From contig CAZZAO010000002.1 in NCBI GenBank assembly GCA_964652205.1, positions 38,478 through 102,477 on the forward strand: DNA of 64,000 nucleotides, given 5' to 3'. Below the pieces are notes generated by a model that saw nothing but the letters and a program-made list of their open reading frames with translations, ran no database searches and was not told where the DNA came from. The stretch comes from ZC4RG36 sp964652205. GTDB taxonomy: Bacteria; Chloroflexota; Anaerolineae; Aggregatilineales; Phototrophicaceae. Of the stretch, positions 50,140 through 58,818 are shown piece by piece. How positions within the stretch are numbered: the stretch's first letter is position 1; the number at the start of each line of letters is the position of its first letter. Both the position numbers and the translations under genes were made by a program.

Positions 50140-50158
50140 AAGCGCTTAAACTATTCTA
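50140..50158 (-). promoter_or_regulatory. LacI operator core and -10 box
   Basis: AAGCGCTT (50140-50147) matches the AAnCGnTT core of LacI-family operators; on the minus strand the site reads TTTAAGCGCTTGTT. TAGAAT (50158-50153) directly upstream is a likely -10. The rest of the 262-base region up to 50393 has only an AATGCG-CGCATT inverted repeat at 50290-50306. Confidence 0.6.
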
Positions 50159-50393
50159 TGCAATCGTATGCGGTATAACGTATGTACCATAACGCGGCGG
50201 CCAGAGTCAACGGTTTGTGTGTAGCTTGCACAACCCGGCGGCGACCTCAGTACAGGATTCTTGCGCGCAACAAAGGCTCGATTTGACGGAATGCGTTGAC
50301 CGCATTGCCTGCATCAGCGAGAAGGGAAAGGAAAATGGAATCAGGCAAACGCCGCCGGGCCAATTTCTGTCCCGGCAGCGTCACGGCGAAGGA

Positions 50394-51236
50394 TTAGCGG
50401 ACGACGTAGTACAGCTCGCCCGGCTGGAGCAGATGGTATGGCACGCGCGGGCCATACTGGTGGAAACCTTCGGCAATCGAGCCTGCCGGGATGGTGTTGT
50501 TGGGGTACAGGTCGTTGTGGCCGATGATGACCGTCCCCCAACCCAGCTCGCTCGCCAGCCGCGCCGCCTCGTGCGGCCACAGGTTGCCGGTAATGTCCTT
50601 CTGGTCGCGGAACCAGTCGCGGCCATTGACGGCGATCATCGCCACGTCGGGCGTCGGCAGCCCGCGCATCATCTCGATATAGCCGGGGTAAATGATATTG
50701 TCGCCGCCGTGGTAGAAGGTGACACCGTTCCACTCGATCAGGTAGCCGTGCCAGCGCGGCCCCTTGACCGGGTCGATGGCGGTATCATAATGCGCCGACT
50801 GAGTCGTTGTCAGCCGCGCGCTCGTTCCGGGCAGCGTGACCGTCGCGCCGAGCTTCGGCACGATCACGCGCTCATCGGGGATGTCCATATCCGCAATCAG
50901 TTGACGGCTCCAGCCGGTGATGACGAATTGAGCATCGGGCGAGGCTTTCGCCGCCGGGCCGAGCGTTTCGGCATCGAGATGGTCGATGTGTTCGTGACTG
51001 CTGAAGATATAATCAGCGTTGGTGACCTGTTCCGGCAGCAGCGGCGGGTCGAAGGCTCGATACCACCAGTCGCCAAACTGATGACGAACCACGTCCGACA
51101 GACACGGGTCGAAATAAAGAATGCCATCAGGGCCTTTGATCGCCAGCCCCATCTGTCCCAGCCCCCACAGCGCGAGGCTGTTGGGCAGAATCGGCATCGA
51201 GTTCATCTGGTCGAGCAGCGCTTGTCCGGTCGGCAT
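50394..51236 (-). CDS. UlaG-like metallo-beta-lactamase-fold hydrolase
   Basis: 280 residues. SSHEHIDHLDAE provides the HxHxDH metal motif (His81, His83, Asp85, His86); further ligands are at QSAHYD, HGGDN and GHNDLYPN. The length and order match the L-ascorbate-6-phosphate lactonase UlaG group, but no ascorbate transport genes are near, so the substrate is open. AAGGAGCTTCT precedes the ATG. It is separated from the LacI gene by 262 bases. Confidence 0.88.
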   Translation of the reverse strand: MPTGQALLDQMNSMPILPNSLALWGLGQMGLAIKGPDGILYFDPCLSDVVRHQFGDWWYRAFDPPLLPEQVTNADYIFSSHEHIDHLDAETLGPAAKASPDAQFVITGWSRQLIADMDIPDERVIVPKLGATVTLPGTSARLTTTQSAHYDTAIDPVKGPRWHGYLIEWNGVTFYHGGDNIIYPGYIEMMRGLPTPDVAMIAVNGRDWFRDQKDITGNLWPHEAARLASELGWGTVIIGHNDLYPNNTIPAGSIAEGFHQYGPRVPYHLLQPGELYYVVR

Positions 51237-51323
51237 AGAAGCTCCTTAGGTGAGGTTGAAGACCCTTTTGCATCGATTGTATAGACAAATTGCCAGCGCC
51301 AACACCCTACCGGAGTATCCACG

Positions 51324-51863
51324 ATGACCGAGCTGCAAAGCCTCGACAGCGCCCTCGACTTCAACGCCGCCGACCTCGACGCCAACCGCGCGGGTCAGCT
51401 CAGCCCGCGCCAGATCGAGCGCCTGCGTAAGACGCGCCGCCGTAACCTCAGCATCGGCGCGGCGCTGGTGCTGGCGCTGATCGTCGTCTCGTCCGGCTTC
51501 CTCTACTTCGGCGCGGCGCAGAAATCGCTGATTCTGAGCCTCGTCGGCATCGGCGTCACGCTCTGCAATGCCGCGCTGCTCGGCGTCAGCGTCCGCGCGG
51601 CGCTGCGCCTGAGCAGCGACATCGACAAACGCGCCGTCCAGACGCTCGCCGGGCCGATCAAGCACACCATTCGCGTGACCGGGCGCGTGGCAACCTACAT
51701 CATCCACAGTTCAGGGCAGGAAATCGTCGTCAGCAAGCCGACCTTTTTCGCGCTGAAGGAAAACGCCGCCTATCGCCTCTATCGCACCCCGGAAGCGAGC
51801 GTGCTGCTCTCCGCCGAGCTGGCTCCCTCACCCCCAGCCCCTCTCCCGGTGGGAGAGAAGTGA
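51324..51863 (+). CDS. Two-helix membrane protein, tail from a repeat
   Basis: 179 residues. An N-terminal helical part (ADLDANRAGQLSPRQIERLRKTRRRN) leads to two membrane helices, LSIGAALVLALIVVSSGFLYF and LILSLVGIGVTLCNAALLGV, then a soluble domain with KHTIRVTGRVATYIIHSSGQEIVVSKPTF split over its strands. Function unknown. The last dozen residues (APSPPAPLPVGEK) are encoded by a dispersed repeat, so the native C-terminus was probably around SAEL. Confidence 0.65.
   Translation: MTELQSLDSALDFNAADLDANRAGQLSPRQIERLRKTRRRNLSIGAALVLALIVVSSGFLYFGAAQKSLILSLVGIGVTLCNAALLGVSVRAALRLSSDIDKRAVQTLAGPIKHTIRVTGRVATYIIHSSGQEIVVSKPTFFALKENAAYRLYRTPEASVLLSAELAPSPPAPLPVGEK
51823..51862. repeat. Dispersed repeat forming a gene 3' end
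   Basis: CTCCCTCACCCCCAGCCCCT then CTCCCGGTGGGAGAGAAGTG, the reverse orientation of the copies at 7057. It encodes the last codons of the gene at 51324. Confidence 0.75.
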
Positions 51864-51931
51864 AAGGGTGTTACGGGAAAGCCTTGCGGTTCACAGGGAT
51901 GTTTTCAAACCTCTCCGTCAATTAAAGGCGG

Positions 51932-52402
51932 CTAAGGCTGCGGGTGATGGTGTCCGCTGCTGACGTCGTCCTGCGCGCCGGACAGCGGCGCGCTGGCCGG
52001 GCTGTCGCTGCTGTACTCGCGCTGATAATCGGGATCGCGGTAGACCCCGCCCGTCAGGTAGGCGATGGCGATCCATATCCCGCGCGAGGGCCGGTAGGCC
52101 AGCAGCGAGACGAGGATAATCAGGATGACCCAGGCAATCACGTGCGGGACGAACGGCGGGTGAAACAGCGCGTTGACGATGAAATAGCCCGCAATCGAGA
52201 CCATCGACGCCAGCCCCTCGGTCAGGTACATCGCGCCAACCGACTCGCCCGGCTGCCGCTCGAAGCGGACGCCGCAGTAGGCGCAGGTTTCATTGATGAT
52301 GAAACCCGTGCGAAAGAGCTTGCCCTGCCCGCAGTTGGGGCAGCGCAAACGGCGGCCACGCATCAGAATGTGCAGGACGTCTTGCCAGCTTCTGCCGAAC
52401 AT
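51932..52402 (-). CDS. DUF983 membrane protein
   Basis: 156 residues. RCPNCGQGKLF and CAYCGVRFE (Cys21, Cys24, Cys40, Cys43) form a zinc ribbon, followed by two membrane helices (MVSIAGYFIVNALF, IAWVILIILVSLLAY). DUF983 proteins are often linked to cytochrome oxidase genes, but none is here. The Ser/His-rich tail ends in GHHHPQP. Confidence 0.85.
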   Translation of the reverse strand: MFGRSWQDVLHILMRGRRLRCPNCGQGKLFRTGFIINETCAYCGVRFERQPGESVGAMYLTEGLASMVSIAGYFIVNALFHPPFVPHVIAWVILIILVSLLAYRPSRGIWIAIAYLTGGVYRDPDYQREYSSDSPASAPLSGAQDDVSSGHHHPQP

Positions 52403-52479
52403 GGGTTAGCTGCTTTCTGCGGTTCCTTCAGGGCATTGATTCCATTTTACGCTGACGTCAACCCCCTGAACACCGTCGC

Positions 52480-53475
52480 CTAGACGATCAGCACGGCGGA
52501 CGCTCGAACCGCGCTCTGTTTCATCCGCTCCAGCGCGCGATTGGCGTCGGCCAGGGCGAACTGCTCCACTTCGGCGCGAATCGGGATTTGCGCCGCCAGC
52601 GCGATGAACTCATCGGCATCACGGCGGGTGGCGTTGGCGACCGAGCGCACCGTCCGCTCGCCCCAGAGCAGGTCGTAGGAAAACTCGGGGATCGGGCTGG
52701 CGTGGATGGCGTTGATCGCCAGAGTCCCGCCGGGGCGCAGATGGCCGAGCGCTTGCGGGATCAACCAGCCAGCAGGCGCGAACGATACCGCCCGGTCGAG
52801 CGCTTTCGGCGGCTGGTCTCTGGCGTCTCCGGCCCAGACCGCGCCGAGGTCGCGCGCCAGCTTGCGGTGCGCCGCGCCCCGGCTGAAGGCGTAGACCTCG
52901 CAGCCCCAGTGACGAAGTACCTGTAAGCACAGATGGGCGCTGGAGCCGAAGCCATACAGTCCGACGCGCTCCCCCGGCTGAATCCCGGCCAGCCGCAGCG
53001 CCCGGTAGCCGACGATCCCCGCGCACAGCAGCGGCGCAACCTCGACGTCGGAGAACGAGTCGGGCAGCGCGACCGCGAAATCCTCGCGGATCGTCGCGTA
53101 ATCGGCGTAACCGCCATCGACGGTGTAGCCGGTGAAATGGGCATAGGGACAGAGGTTTTCCTGGCCGCGCTGGCAAAATTCGCAGACGCCGCAGGCATCG
53201 TGCAGCCAGGGGATGCCGACGCGCGCGCCGACCTGAAAGCGCGTCACCCCCGCGCCGAGCGCCTCGACCTGCCCGACGATCTGATGGCCGGGGATGAGCG
53301 GTAATTTGGGTTGATCCAACTCGCCTTCGACGACATGCAGATCGGTGTGACAGACGCCGCAGGCGTGAACATGCACCAGCAAATGACGTTCCGGCACGTC
53401 CGGTCGCGGGACATCCTGATAAGCGAGTGGATGCTCGCTGACCGGCTTTGTCTGATGGAGCAGTTGGGCTTTCAA
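52480..53475 (-). CDS. Zinc-dependent alcohol dehydrogenase, TTG start
   Basis: 331 residues from a TTG at 53475 with AAAGGGGAT upstream. The frame opens at an ATG at 53517, but that region contains the -10 box, so the TTG start is preferred. HACGVCHTDLHV gives catalytic zinc Cys42 and IPGHQIVG His64 (Gln where most have Glu). Cys95, Cys98, Cys101 and Cys109 bind the structural zinc. YGFGSSAHLC is the NAD(P) loop. Oxidises alcohols or reduces aldehydes; substrate unknown. Confidence 0.9.
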   Translation of the reverse strand: MKAQLLHQTKPVSEHPLAYQDVPRPDVPERHLLVHVHACGVCHTDLHVVEGELDQPKLPLIPGHQIVGQVEALGAGVTRFQVGARVGIPWLHDACGVCEFCQRGQENLCPYAHFTGYTVDGGYADYATIREDFAVALPDSFSDVEVAPLLCAGIVGYRALRLAGIQPGERVGLYGFGSSAHLCLQVLRHWGCEVYAFSRGAAHRKLARDLGAVWAGDARDQPPKALDRAVSFAPAGWLIPQALGHLRPGGTLAINAIHASPIPEFSYDLLWGERTVRSVANATRRDADEFIALAAQIPIRAEVEQFALADANRALERMKQSAVRASAVLIV

Positions 53476-53503
53476 AGGCGCATCCCCTTTCGTTTGAATG
53501 CAG

Positions 53504-53551
53504 ATTATAACGCACAATATTCCTTGCGGTCTTAAACCGATCTGTTATACT
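53504..53551. promoter_or_regulatory. Divergent promoters of dehydrogenase and kinase
   Basis: Minus strand: TATAAT at 53509-53504 for the alcohol dehydrogenase. Plus strand: TTGCGG (53524-53529), 16 bases, TATACT (53546-53551) for the histidine kinase. The two start points are about 60 bases apart, so one regulator could act on both. Confidence 0.55.
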
Positions 53552-53567
53552 GTCACTTTCAGGCGTC

Positions 53568-56500
53568 ATGAAGTTAGCAATTATCGCAGCTGCCATGTCG
53601 AAACTCTTGCATCATCCTGTCTGGCCTTACGCGGTCGGTGTCATTGCTGCCGCCGCCGCGCTGCTGATAACCCTCGCCGTCCCCGGCGTCTTCAGTCAAG
53701 CCTCGCTGATCCTGTTCTGGGCGGCGATCTCGCTGAGCGCCTGGTACGGCGGGCGCGGCCCGGCGCTGCTGACGACCCTCGTGAGCGCGCTGGCGGCGAT
53801 TTACCTGCTTAACTTCAGCTCGCCAGCTCAGGAAGTCGCCATCCTGACGGTGTTCGCCGTCATCGCTTTGTTCGTCAGCAGCCTCTACGACCGCGAAAAA
53901 CAGGCCAGCAGCGCCCTGACTCAATCGGGCGATCAGTTGAACGCCATCATGCGCGGCGTCACGGACGGCGTTTACGCGCAGGAGATCAACGGCAGTCTGG
54001 TCTACGCCAACGCCGCCGCCCGCACGTTGATGGATATTCAGGCAGATGATACCGCCGCCGCGCCGCTCGATCAGTTTATGCGTCGCTATGACCTGCTCGA
54101 CGAACGCGGCCAACCATTCCCGCCAGCCGACTTCCCGACCCGGCGTGTGCTGCGCGGCGAGAGTGGCGATCCACGGCTGATCTGCTTTCACGAGCGGGAA
54201 AACGGCAGAGATCGCTGGCTCAACGTCCGCGCCTCGACCGTGCTGGACAAATCGCGCAAGGCCAGACTGGTCATCACGCTGTTTCAGGACATCACCGCCT
54301 TCAAGGACGCGCAAAAGCAGCTTGAGACGGAACACGAGCGCTATCGCGTCACGCTGACCGGGATCGGCGACGGCGTGATTGCCACCGATACCAAAGGCCG
54401 CATAACCTTCCTCAATCCAGTGGCCGAGCAGCTCACGGGCTGGACGCTGGCTGAAGCGAGCGGCCAGAACATCAAGACCGTCTTCAGGATCGTCAACGAA
54501 ACCACGCGCGCGCCGGTCGAAAATCCGATTCGGCGCGTGCTGGCCGAAGGGATCATCGTCGGTCTGGCGAACCACACGCTCCTGATCGACCGTCAGGGCG
54601 GCGAGCGCCCGATTGACGACAGCGGCGCGCCGATTCGCAGCGCCGACGGCCAGATCATCGGCGCGGTGCTGGTGTTCCGCGATGTCGCCGAGCGCCGCCA
54701 TACGGATGCCATCCTGCGCGAGAGCGAGCAGCGCTTTCAGATGATCGCCGATACGGCCCCGGCGCTGATCTGGATGGCGGACACGAACGGCGGACTGGTC
54801 TATTTCAATCGGGCATGGCTGGATTACACCGGACGCCCGCTGGAAAGCGAGCTTGGCGACGGCTGGGCAGCGTCAGTCCACCCGGACGACGTCGAAGCCC
54901 GCGTGAACGGCTATCGCGCCGCCGTCACCGCGCGGCAGAAGTACAGTCTGGAGTATCGTTTACGGAATGCTGCCGGAGAATATCGCTGGATGTTCGTGCG
55001 CGGGCTTCCGCGCTACGCGCCTGATAGCAGCTTCCTCGGCTTTATTGGCCTGTGCATCGACATCACCGAGCGCAGGCGGGTCGAAGAAACGCAGCGCTTT
55101 CTGGCCGACGTCAGCACGACGCTGGCCTCGTCGCTCGACTACGAAGAGACGCTCGCGGCCATCACGAAGCTGGCGACTCCGACGATTGCCGACTGGTGCG
55201 CTATCGACATGCTGACCGAAGACGAGACGCTAAAGCGCCTGTCCGTCTCGCACGTCAACCCCGACAAGGTCAAATGGGCCTACGAGATTCAGGAGAAATA
55301 TCCGCCGAAGCTCGACCCCGCGACCGGCATCGGCAAGGTGCTGGCAAGCGGGCAACCGGACGTCATCCTTGAGGTCACGAATGCGATGATCGCTGCCGCC
55401 CACCTCGACGACGAGCAGATGAAACTGATCGACGAGATCGGCTTCCGCTCGGTGGTGGTCGTCCCACTACGCGGGCGAGATCGGATCCTCGGCGCGATCA
55501 CGCTGGTGACGACGACCGAGTCGGGCCGCTTCTTCGACGCCATCGACGTGGCAATGGCCGAGGAAATGGGCCGCCGCGCCGGACTCGCCGTCGATAACGC
55601 CCGCCTCTATCACGAAGCGCAGCAGCAGCGCGAACGGCTGAACGTCACCCTGTCGAGCATCGGCGACGCCGTGATCGCCACCGACGCCAACGGAACCATT
55701 ACCTTCGTCAACCCGGTCACGGCTCAACTCACCGGCTGGTCGCCGGCGGAAAGTATCGGCCAGCCGCTCGACCGCATCTTTCGGATCATCAACGAACAAA
55801 CGCGCGCCACCGTCGAAAGCCCGTACACCCGAGTCATCCGTGAGGGACAGGTTGTCGGGCTGGCGAATCATACGCTGCTCATCCGCCGCGACGGCAGCGA
55901 AGTGCCGATTGACGACAGCGGCGCGCCGATTCGCAACCATGAAGGCCGAGTTACCGGCGTCGTCCTCGTCTTCCGCGACGTGACCGAGCGCAAGCAGATC
56001 GAAGCCGCGCGGGCCTCCCTGCTCGAACAGGAACAGCGCGCCCGCGAGGAAGCCGAGCGCGCCAACGACCTCAAGCTTCAGTTTCTGGCGATGATCTCGC
56101 ACGAACTGCGCACGCCGCTCACCTCGATCAAGGGATTTTCCAGCACCCTGCTCGCCTCGGACATCACCTGGGACGCCGAGCACACACGCCAGTTCATCGG
56201 CATCATGGACAGCGAGGCCGACAAGCTGACCGAACTGGTCGAGCAGCTTCTCGACGTTTCCCGGTTACAGGCCGGGGCGCTGCGGGTCAAGACCGAGCCG
56301 CAGCGCGTGGCTGACATCGTCGATGCCGCCATGCCGCAGCTTCAGGCGATCACCGGCAATCATCGGCTGACGGTGGACGTGCCGACCAGCCTGCCGCCCG
56401 TCCAGGCCGATGACCGCCGCATCGCGCAGGTCATCACCAACCTGGTCGATAACGCCGCCAAGTATTCGCCCGCTGGCGCGCCGATCACGCTGCTGGCAAA

Positions 56501-56744
56501 GTCCGTTAACGGGATGATCGAAGTCAGCGTCGACGATCAGGGTGAAGGCATCCTCCCGGAAAACCGCGAAGCGGCCTTTGAAGCCTTCCGCCAGATCGAG
56601 CACGACGGCAAGCCGCACAGGGGCGCGGGCCTCGGCCTGTCGATCTGCAAGGGCATCGTCGAAGCCCACGGTGGACGCATCTGGATCGAGAACAATCGGC
56701 CCGTCGGGACGATCTTCCGCTTCACCCTGCCGCTGGCGGAGTAA
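53568..56744 (+). CDS. Hybrid PAS/GAF membrane sensor histidine kinase
   Basis: 1058 residues. Residues 15-105 are a KdpD-like (DUF4118) membrane bundle. Three PAS domains follow (about 120-240, 255-375, 385-500), a GAF domain (about 520-680) and a fourth PAS (about 690-805). HisKA has the phosphorylated His845 in AMISHELRTPLTSIKG; the ATPase domain has Asn962 in TNLVDNAAKY, VDDQGEG and GAGLGLSICKG. PAS 2 and 4 are near-duplicates (SGAPIR, LVFRDV). ATG at 53568; another at 53595 lies closer to the family start. No response regulator is adjacent, so its target is unknown. Confidence 0.92.
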   Translation: MKLAIIAAAMSKLLHHPVWPYAVGVIAAAAALLITLAVPGVFSQASLILFWAAISLSAWYGGRGPALLTTLVSALAAIYLLNFSSPAQEVAILTVFAVIALFVSSLYDREKQASSALTQSGDQLNAIMRGVTDGVYAQEINGSLVYANAAARTLMDIQADDTAAAPLDQFMRRYDLLDERGQPFPPADFPTRRVLRGESGDPRLICFHERENGRDRWLNVRASTVLDKSRKARLVITLFQDITAFKDAQKQLETEHERYRVTLTGIGDGVIATDTKGRITFLNPVAEQLTGWTLAEASGQNIKTVFRIVNETTRAPVENPIRRVLAEGIIVGLANHTLLIDRQGGERPIDDSGAPIRSADGQIIGAVLVFRDVAERRHTDAILRESEQRFQMIADTAPALIWMADTNGGLVYFNRAWLDYTGRPLESELGDGWAASVHPDDVEARVNGYRAAVTARQKYSLEYRLRNAAGEYRWMFVRGLPRYAPDSSFLGFIGLCIDITERRRVEETQRFLADVSTTLASSLDYEETLAAITKLATPTIADWCAIDMLTEDETLKRLSVSHVNPDKVKWAYEIQEKYPPKLDPATGIGKVLASGQPDVILEVTNAMIAAAHLDDEQMKLIDEIGFRSVVVVPLRGRDRILGAITLVTTTESGRFFDAIDVAMAEEMGRRAGLAVDNARLYHEAQQQRERLNVTLSSIGDAVIATDANGTITFVNPVTAQLTGWSPAESIGQPLDRIFRIINEQTRATVESPYTRVIREGQVVGLANHTLLIRRDGSEVPIDDSGAPIRNHEGRVTGVVLVFRDVTERKQIEAARASLLEQEQRAREEAERANDLKLQFLAMISHELRTPLTSIKGFSSTLLASDITWDAEHTRQFIGIMDSEADKLTELVEQLLDVSRLQAGALRVKTEPQRVADIVDAAMPQLQAITGNHRLTVDVPTSLPPVQADDRRIAQVITNLVDNAAKYSPAGAPITLLAKSVNGMIEVSVDDQGEGILPENREAAFEAFRQIEHDGKPHRGAGLGLSICKGIVEAHGGRIWIENNRPVGTIFRFTLPLAE

Positions 56745-56851
56745 GCAGCGGCCCCACGAATTGCCCGACGACTGGAAACCATCCGGCCCATGAGATGAAG
56801 CGGGCTTGATGGATCAAGCCGCGACGACTACTCACGAGGCAGCAGCTTTAT

Positions 56852-56886
56852 TCTCCGCACGCAGAGAGGGAGTGAGGTCAATTTTA
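56852..56886. repeat. Dispersed repeat overlapping the YacL-like gene end
   Basis: CTCCGCACGCAGAGAGGGAG then GTGAGGTCAATTTTAA, related to the GTGAGGTCGCTTTTGATT of the units at 7087-7115. The TAA stop of the minus-strand gene at 56884 lies in it. Confidence 0.55.
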
Positions 56887-57939
56887 ATGGCGGGTCGTGT
56901 CCGGCGCGGCGAAGATGATCCGCCCGGTATCCTTGTTGATGAGCTTGGTCACGGTCACGTAGATCGTGCGATCCATGTAGTTTTTGCCGTTCTCGATAAT
57001 GACCATCGTCCCATCTTCCAGATAGCCTACGCCCTGACCGGCCTCTTTGCCTTCCTGAATGACATGGATCGGGAACGACTCGCCGGGGATGAAAGCCGAA
57101 CGCACGGCATTCGCCAACTGGTTGATGTTGAGCACCGTGATGCCCTGCGCCCCGGCGATCCGGTTCATCGGGTAGTCAATCGTCAGAATCGGCGCGTTGA
57201 CCCGCAGCGCCAGCGCGATCAGCTTATCGTCCACTTCCTGCACGTCCTCGACGTCATCTTCGGTGATCTTGAACGGAATCGCCGGAGTCGTCTGGAGTTC
57301 CTTGAGCTTTTCCAGCCCGCGCCGACCGCGATTGCGCCGCTGCGTGTCTGACGAATCGGCGACGCGGTGCAGTTCGGAGATGACGAAGCGCGGCACGACC
57401 AGCGTCCCGCCCATGAAGCCAGTCCGGGCAATATCGACGATCCGCCCGTCAATCAGCACGCTGGTATCGATCAGCAGCTCGCGTTCCTCGCCCGCGCCGA
57501 ACGCGCGCAGATGGCCGATGCCGAGCCACTCGTTCATGAAACGCCAGACCTCACGCGAGCGCATCGAAAGCAGCGTCAGCCCCAGGTAAGCCGCGATGAC
57601 CGACAGCAGCGGCGGCAGCACCGTGCCGAGAGGCGGGGCAAGCAGCGACAGCGGGTAGGCAATCAGCAGCGAAAGGATCAGGCCGATCAGCAGGCCAATC
57701 AACCCGGTGAACAGGACTTCGATTGGCACTTCCTTGATCGTCCGCCCGACGAATCGCAGCGGGCGGATGGTCAGCCAGGGCGTCATGACCAGGCCGAACA
57801 GGACGCCAACTAAGCCGAAGATGAACGAGGTCGCCAGTTGAGAAAGCGAGAGCGTCGCGGCTGTCTCAACGCCTAACCGCGCGCCCACCAGTGCAAAGAT
57901 CACCATTCCGATCAGGCGGGACGCAAAATCGGCAGACAT
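56884..57939 (-). CDS. YacL-like membrane PIN/TRAM-domain protein
   Basis: 351 residues from the ATG at 57939, with GGAG nine bases upstream; the frame runs further up but without conserved sequence. Four membrane helices occupy residues 5-130. A PIN domain follows: LLIDTSVLIDGRIVDIARTG, PRFVISELHRVADSSD, and VDDKLIALALRV for the acidic site. A C-terminal TRAM domain (about 280-345, PIHVIQEGKEAGQGVGYLEDGTMVI in its core) would bind RNA. In Bacillus the homologue YacL is a proposed membrane RNase. It is followed by nothing on its strand. Confidence 0.9.
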   Translation of the reverse strand: MSADFASRLIGMVIFALVGARLGVETAATLSLSQLATSFIFGLVGVLFGLVMTPWLTIRPLRFVGRTIKEVPIEVLFTGLIGLLIGLILSLLIAYPLSLLAPPLGTVLPPLLSVIAAYLGLTLLSMRSREVWRFMNEWLGIGHLRAFGAGEERELLIDTSVLIDGRIVDIARTGFMGGTLVVPRFVISELHRVADSSDTQRRNRGRRGLEKLKELQTTPAIPFKITEDDVEDVQEVDDKLIALALRVNAPILTIDYPMNRIAGAQGITVLNINQLANAVRSAFIPGESFPIHVIQEGKEAGQGVGYLEDGTMVIIENGKNYMDRTIYVTVTKLINKDTGRIIFAAPDTTRH

Positions 57940-58120
57940 TCGGTTGTACTCCAGGGCGCGCGCAGCCAGCATCCCGTTGAATAAGGGGAACGGGAACGAA
58001 GGCCGCACGACACCTTCATAACAAATAACACCTGAGCCAACTGTATCATGCCAACCAGAGCGCGTCAACGCGCGGCGAATGCGCGTAGATCGAGCGTCCA
58101 GCGCCGGGGGGTTGAGCGCC

Positions 58121-58534
58121 TCACCACGTCCGCACCGAGCGCGAGACATGCACCGGCAGCTCGTCGATCAACTCGCCATCGACACGCACTGAAAACTGAT
58201 ACCAGCTCGGCCCGGTGAAGGTAACGTCGAAGGCTTCGAGGCTGGCATTACAGTGAACGTCCTCGCCGCTCTGGCCGGTCGTCATCCGCAGGCGGCGCGT
58301 CTCGCTCGGCACTGGCCCCGGCAGGCCGTTCTCGTCCATCATCGAGATCAGCATCTCGAACTCACGCTCATACTCGACCGGGCTGCCGGTGAAACGCGCC
58401 ACCAGCAGCAGCCGGGGAAACACCAGCGGGAAGCGGCTCGACGTCAGGCCGGAATAAATGCCAGCGATGTTCAACTGGCCGCCGGGTTCGCTGGTATAGA
58501 CGTGCTGCGCGAGCGTCAGAATAGTCAGGCGCAT
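58121..58534 (-). CDS. DUF6941-like protein of unknown function
   Basis: 137 residues from the ATG at 58534, with AGGGAGG about ten bases upstream; the frame opens at 58600 without a binding site. The text MRLTILTLAQHVYTSEPGGQ, LNIAGIYSGL and VARFTGSPVEYEREFEMLISMMDENG fits the DUF6941 family of small beta-rich cytosolic proteins. No role is known. It precedes the YacL-like gene by 181 bases. Confidence 0.65.
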   Translation of the reverse strand: MRLTILTLAQHVYTSEPGGQLNIAGIYSGLTSSRFPLVFPRLLLVARFTGSPVEYEREFEMLISMMDENGLPGPVPSETRRLRMTTGQSGEDVHCNASLEAFDVTFTGPSWYQFSVRVDGELIDELPVHVSRSVRTW

Positions 58535-58679
58535 GGGGGATCGTCCTCCCTTCTGATGAAAGCAGGCGCACAGTATGGCACAAACTAGCGCGGCAAACAC
58601 CCGCCAGAGCGACAGCCGACCCGCGCCCCCTGTCGAGAGTCCGCTGACAGGCCGCCTGCGACCCCGAAATGTATATTAT

Positions 58680-58708
58680 TTGACAACGCAATATCTTAAC
58701 GGTAGACT
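58680..58708 (+). promoter_or_regulatory. Promoter of the amino-acid ABC operon
   Basis: TTGACA (58680-58685), 17 bases, TAGACT (58703-58708). The leader of about 105 bases includes GAGGAGAG before the ATG at 58819. No attenuator is clear. Confidence 0.65.
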
Positions 58709-58818
58709 TTTCCAACTCTGCCAGGCTGTACCACAATAGCCAACTAAGGCCATATTGCCCCATACGGCAGAGCTTTCTTTAGTCGCCATGCAGCTATTTC
58801 TTTGAGGAGAGACGAGCT

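Noticed and set aside
53476..53517. ATG at 53517 as the dehydrogenase start
   Set aside because: The extra codons contain the TATAAT box and resemble no family N-terminus.
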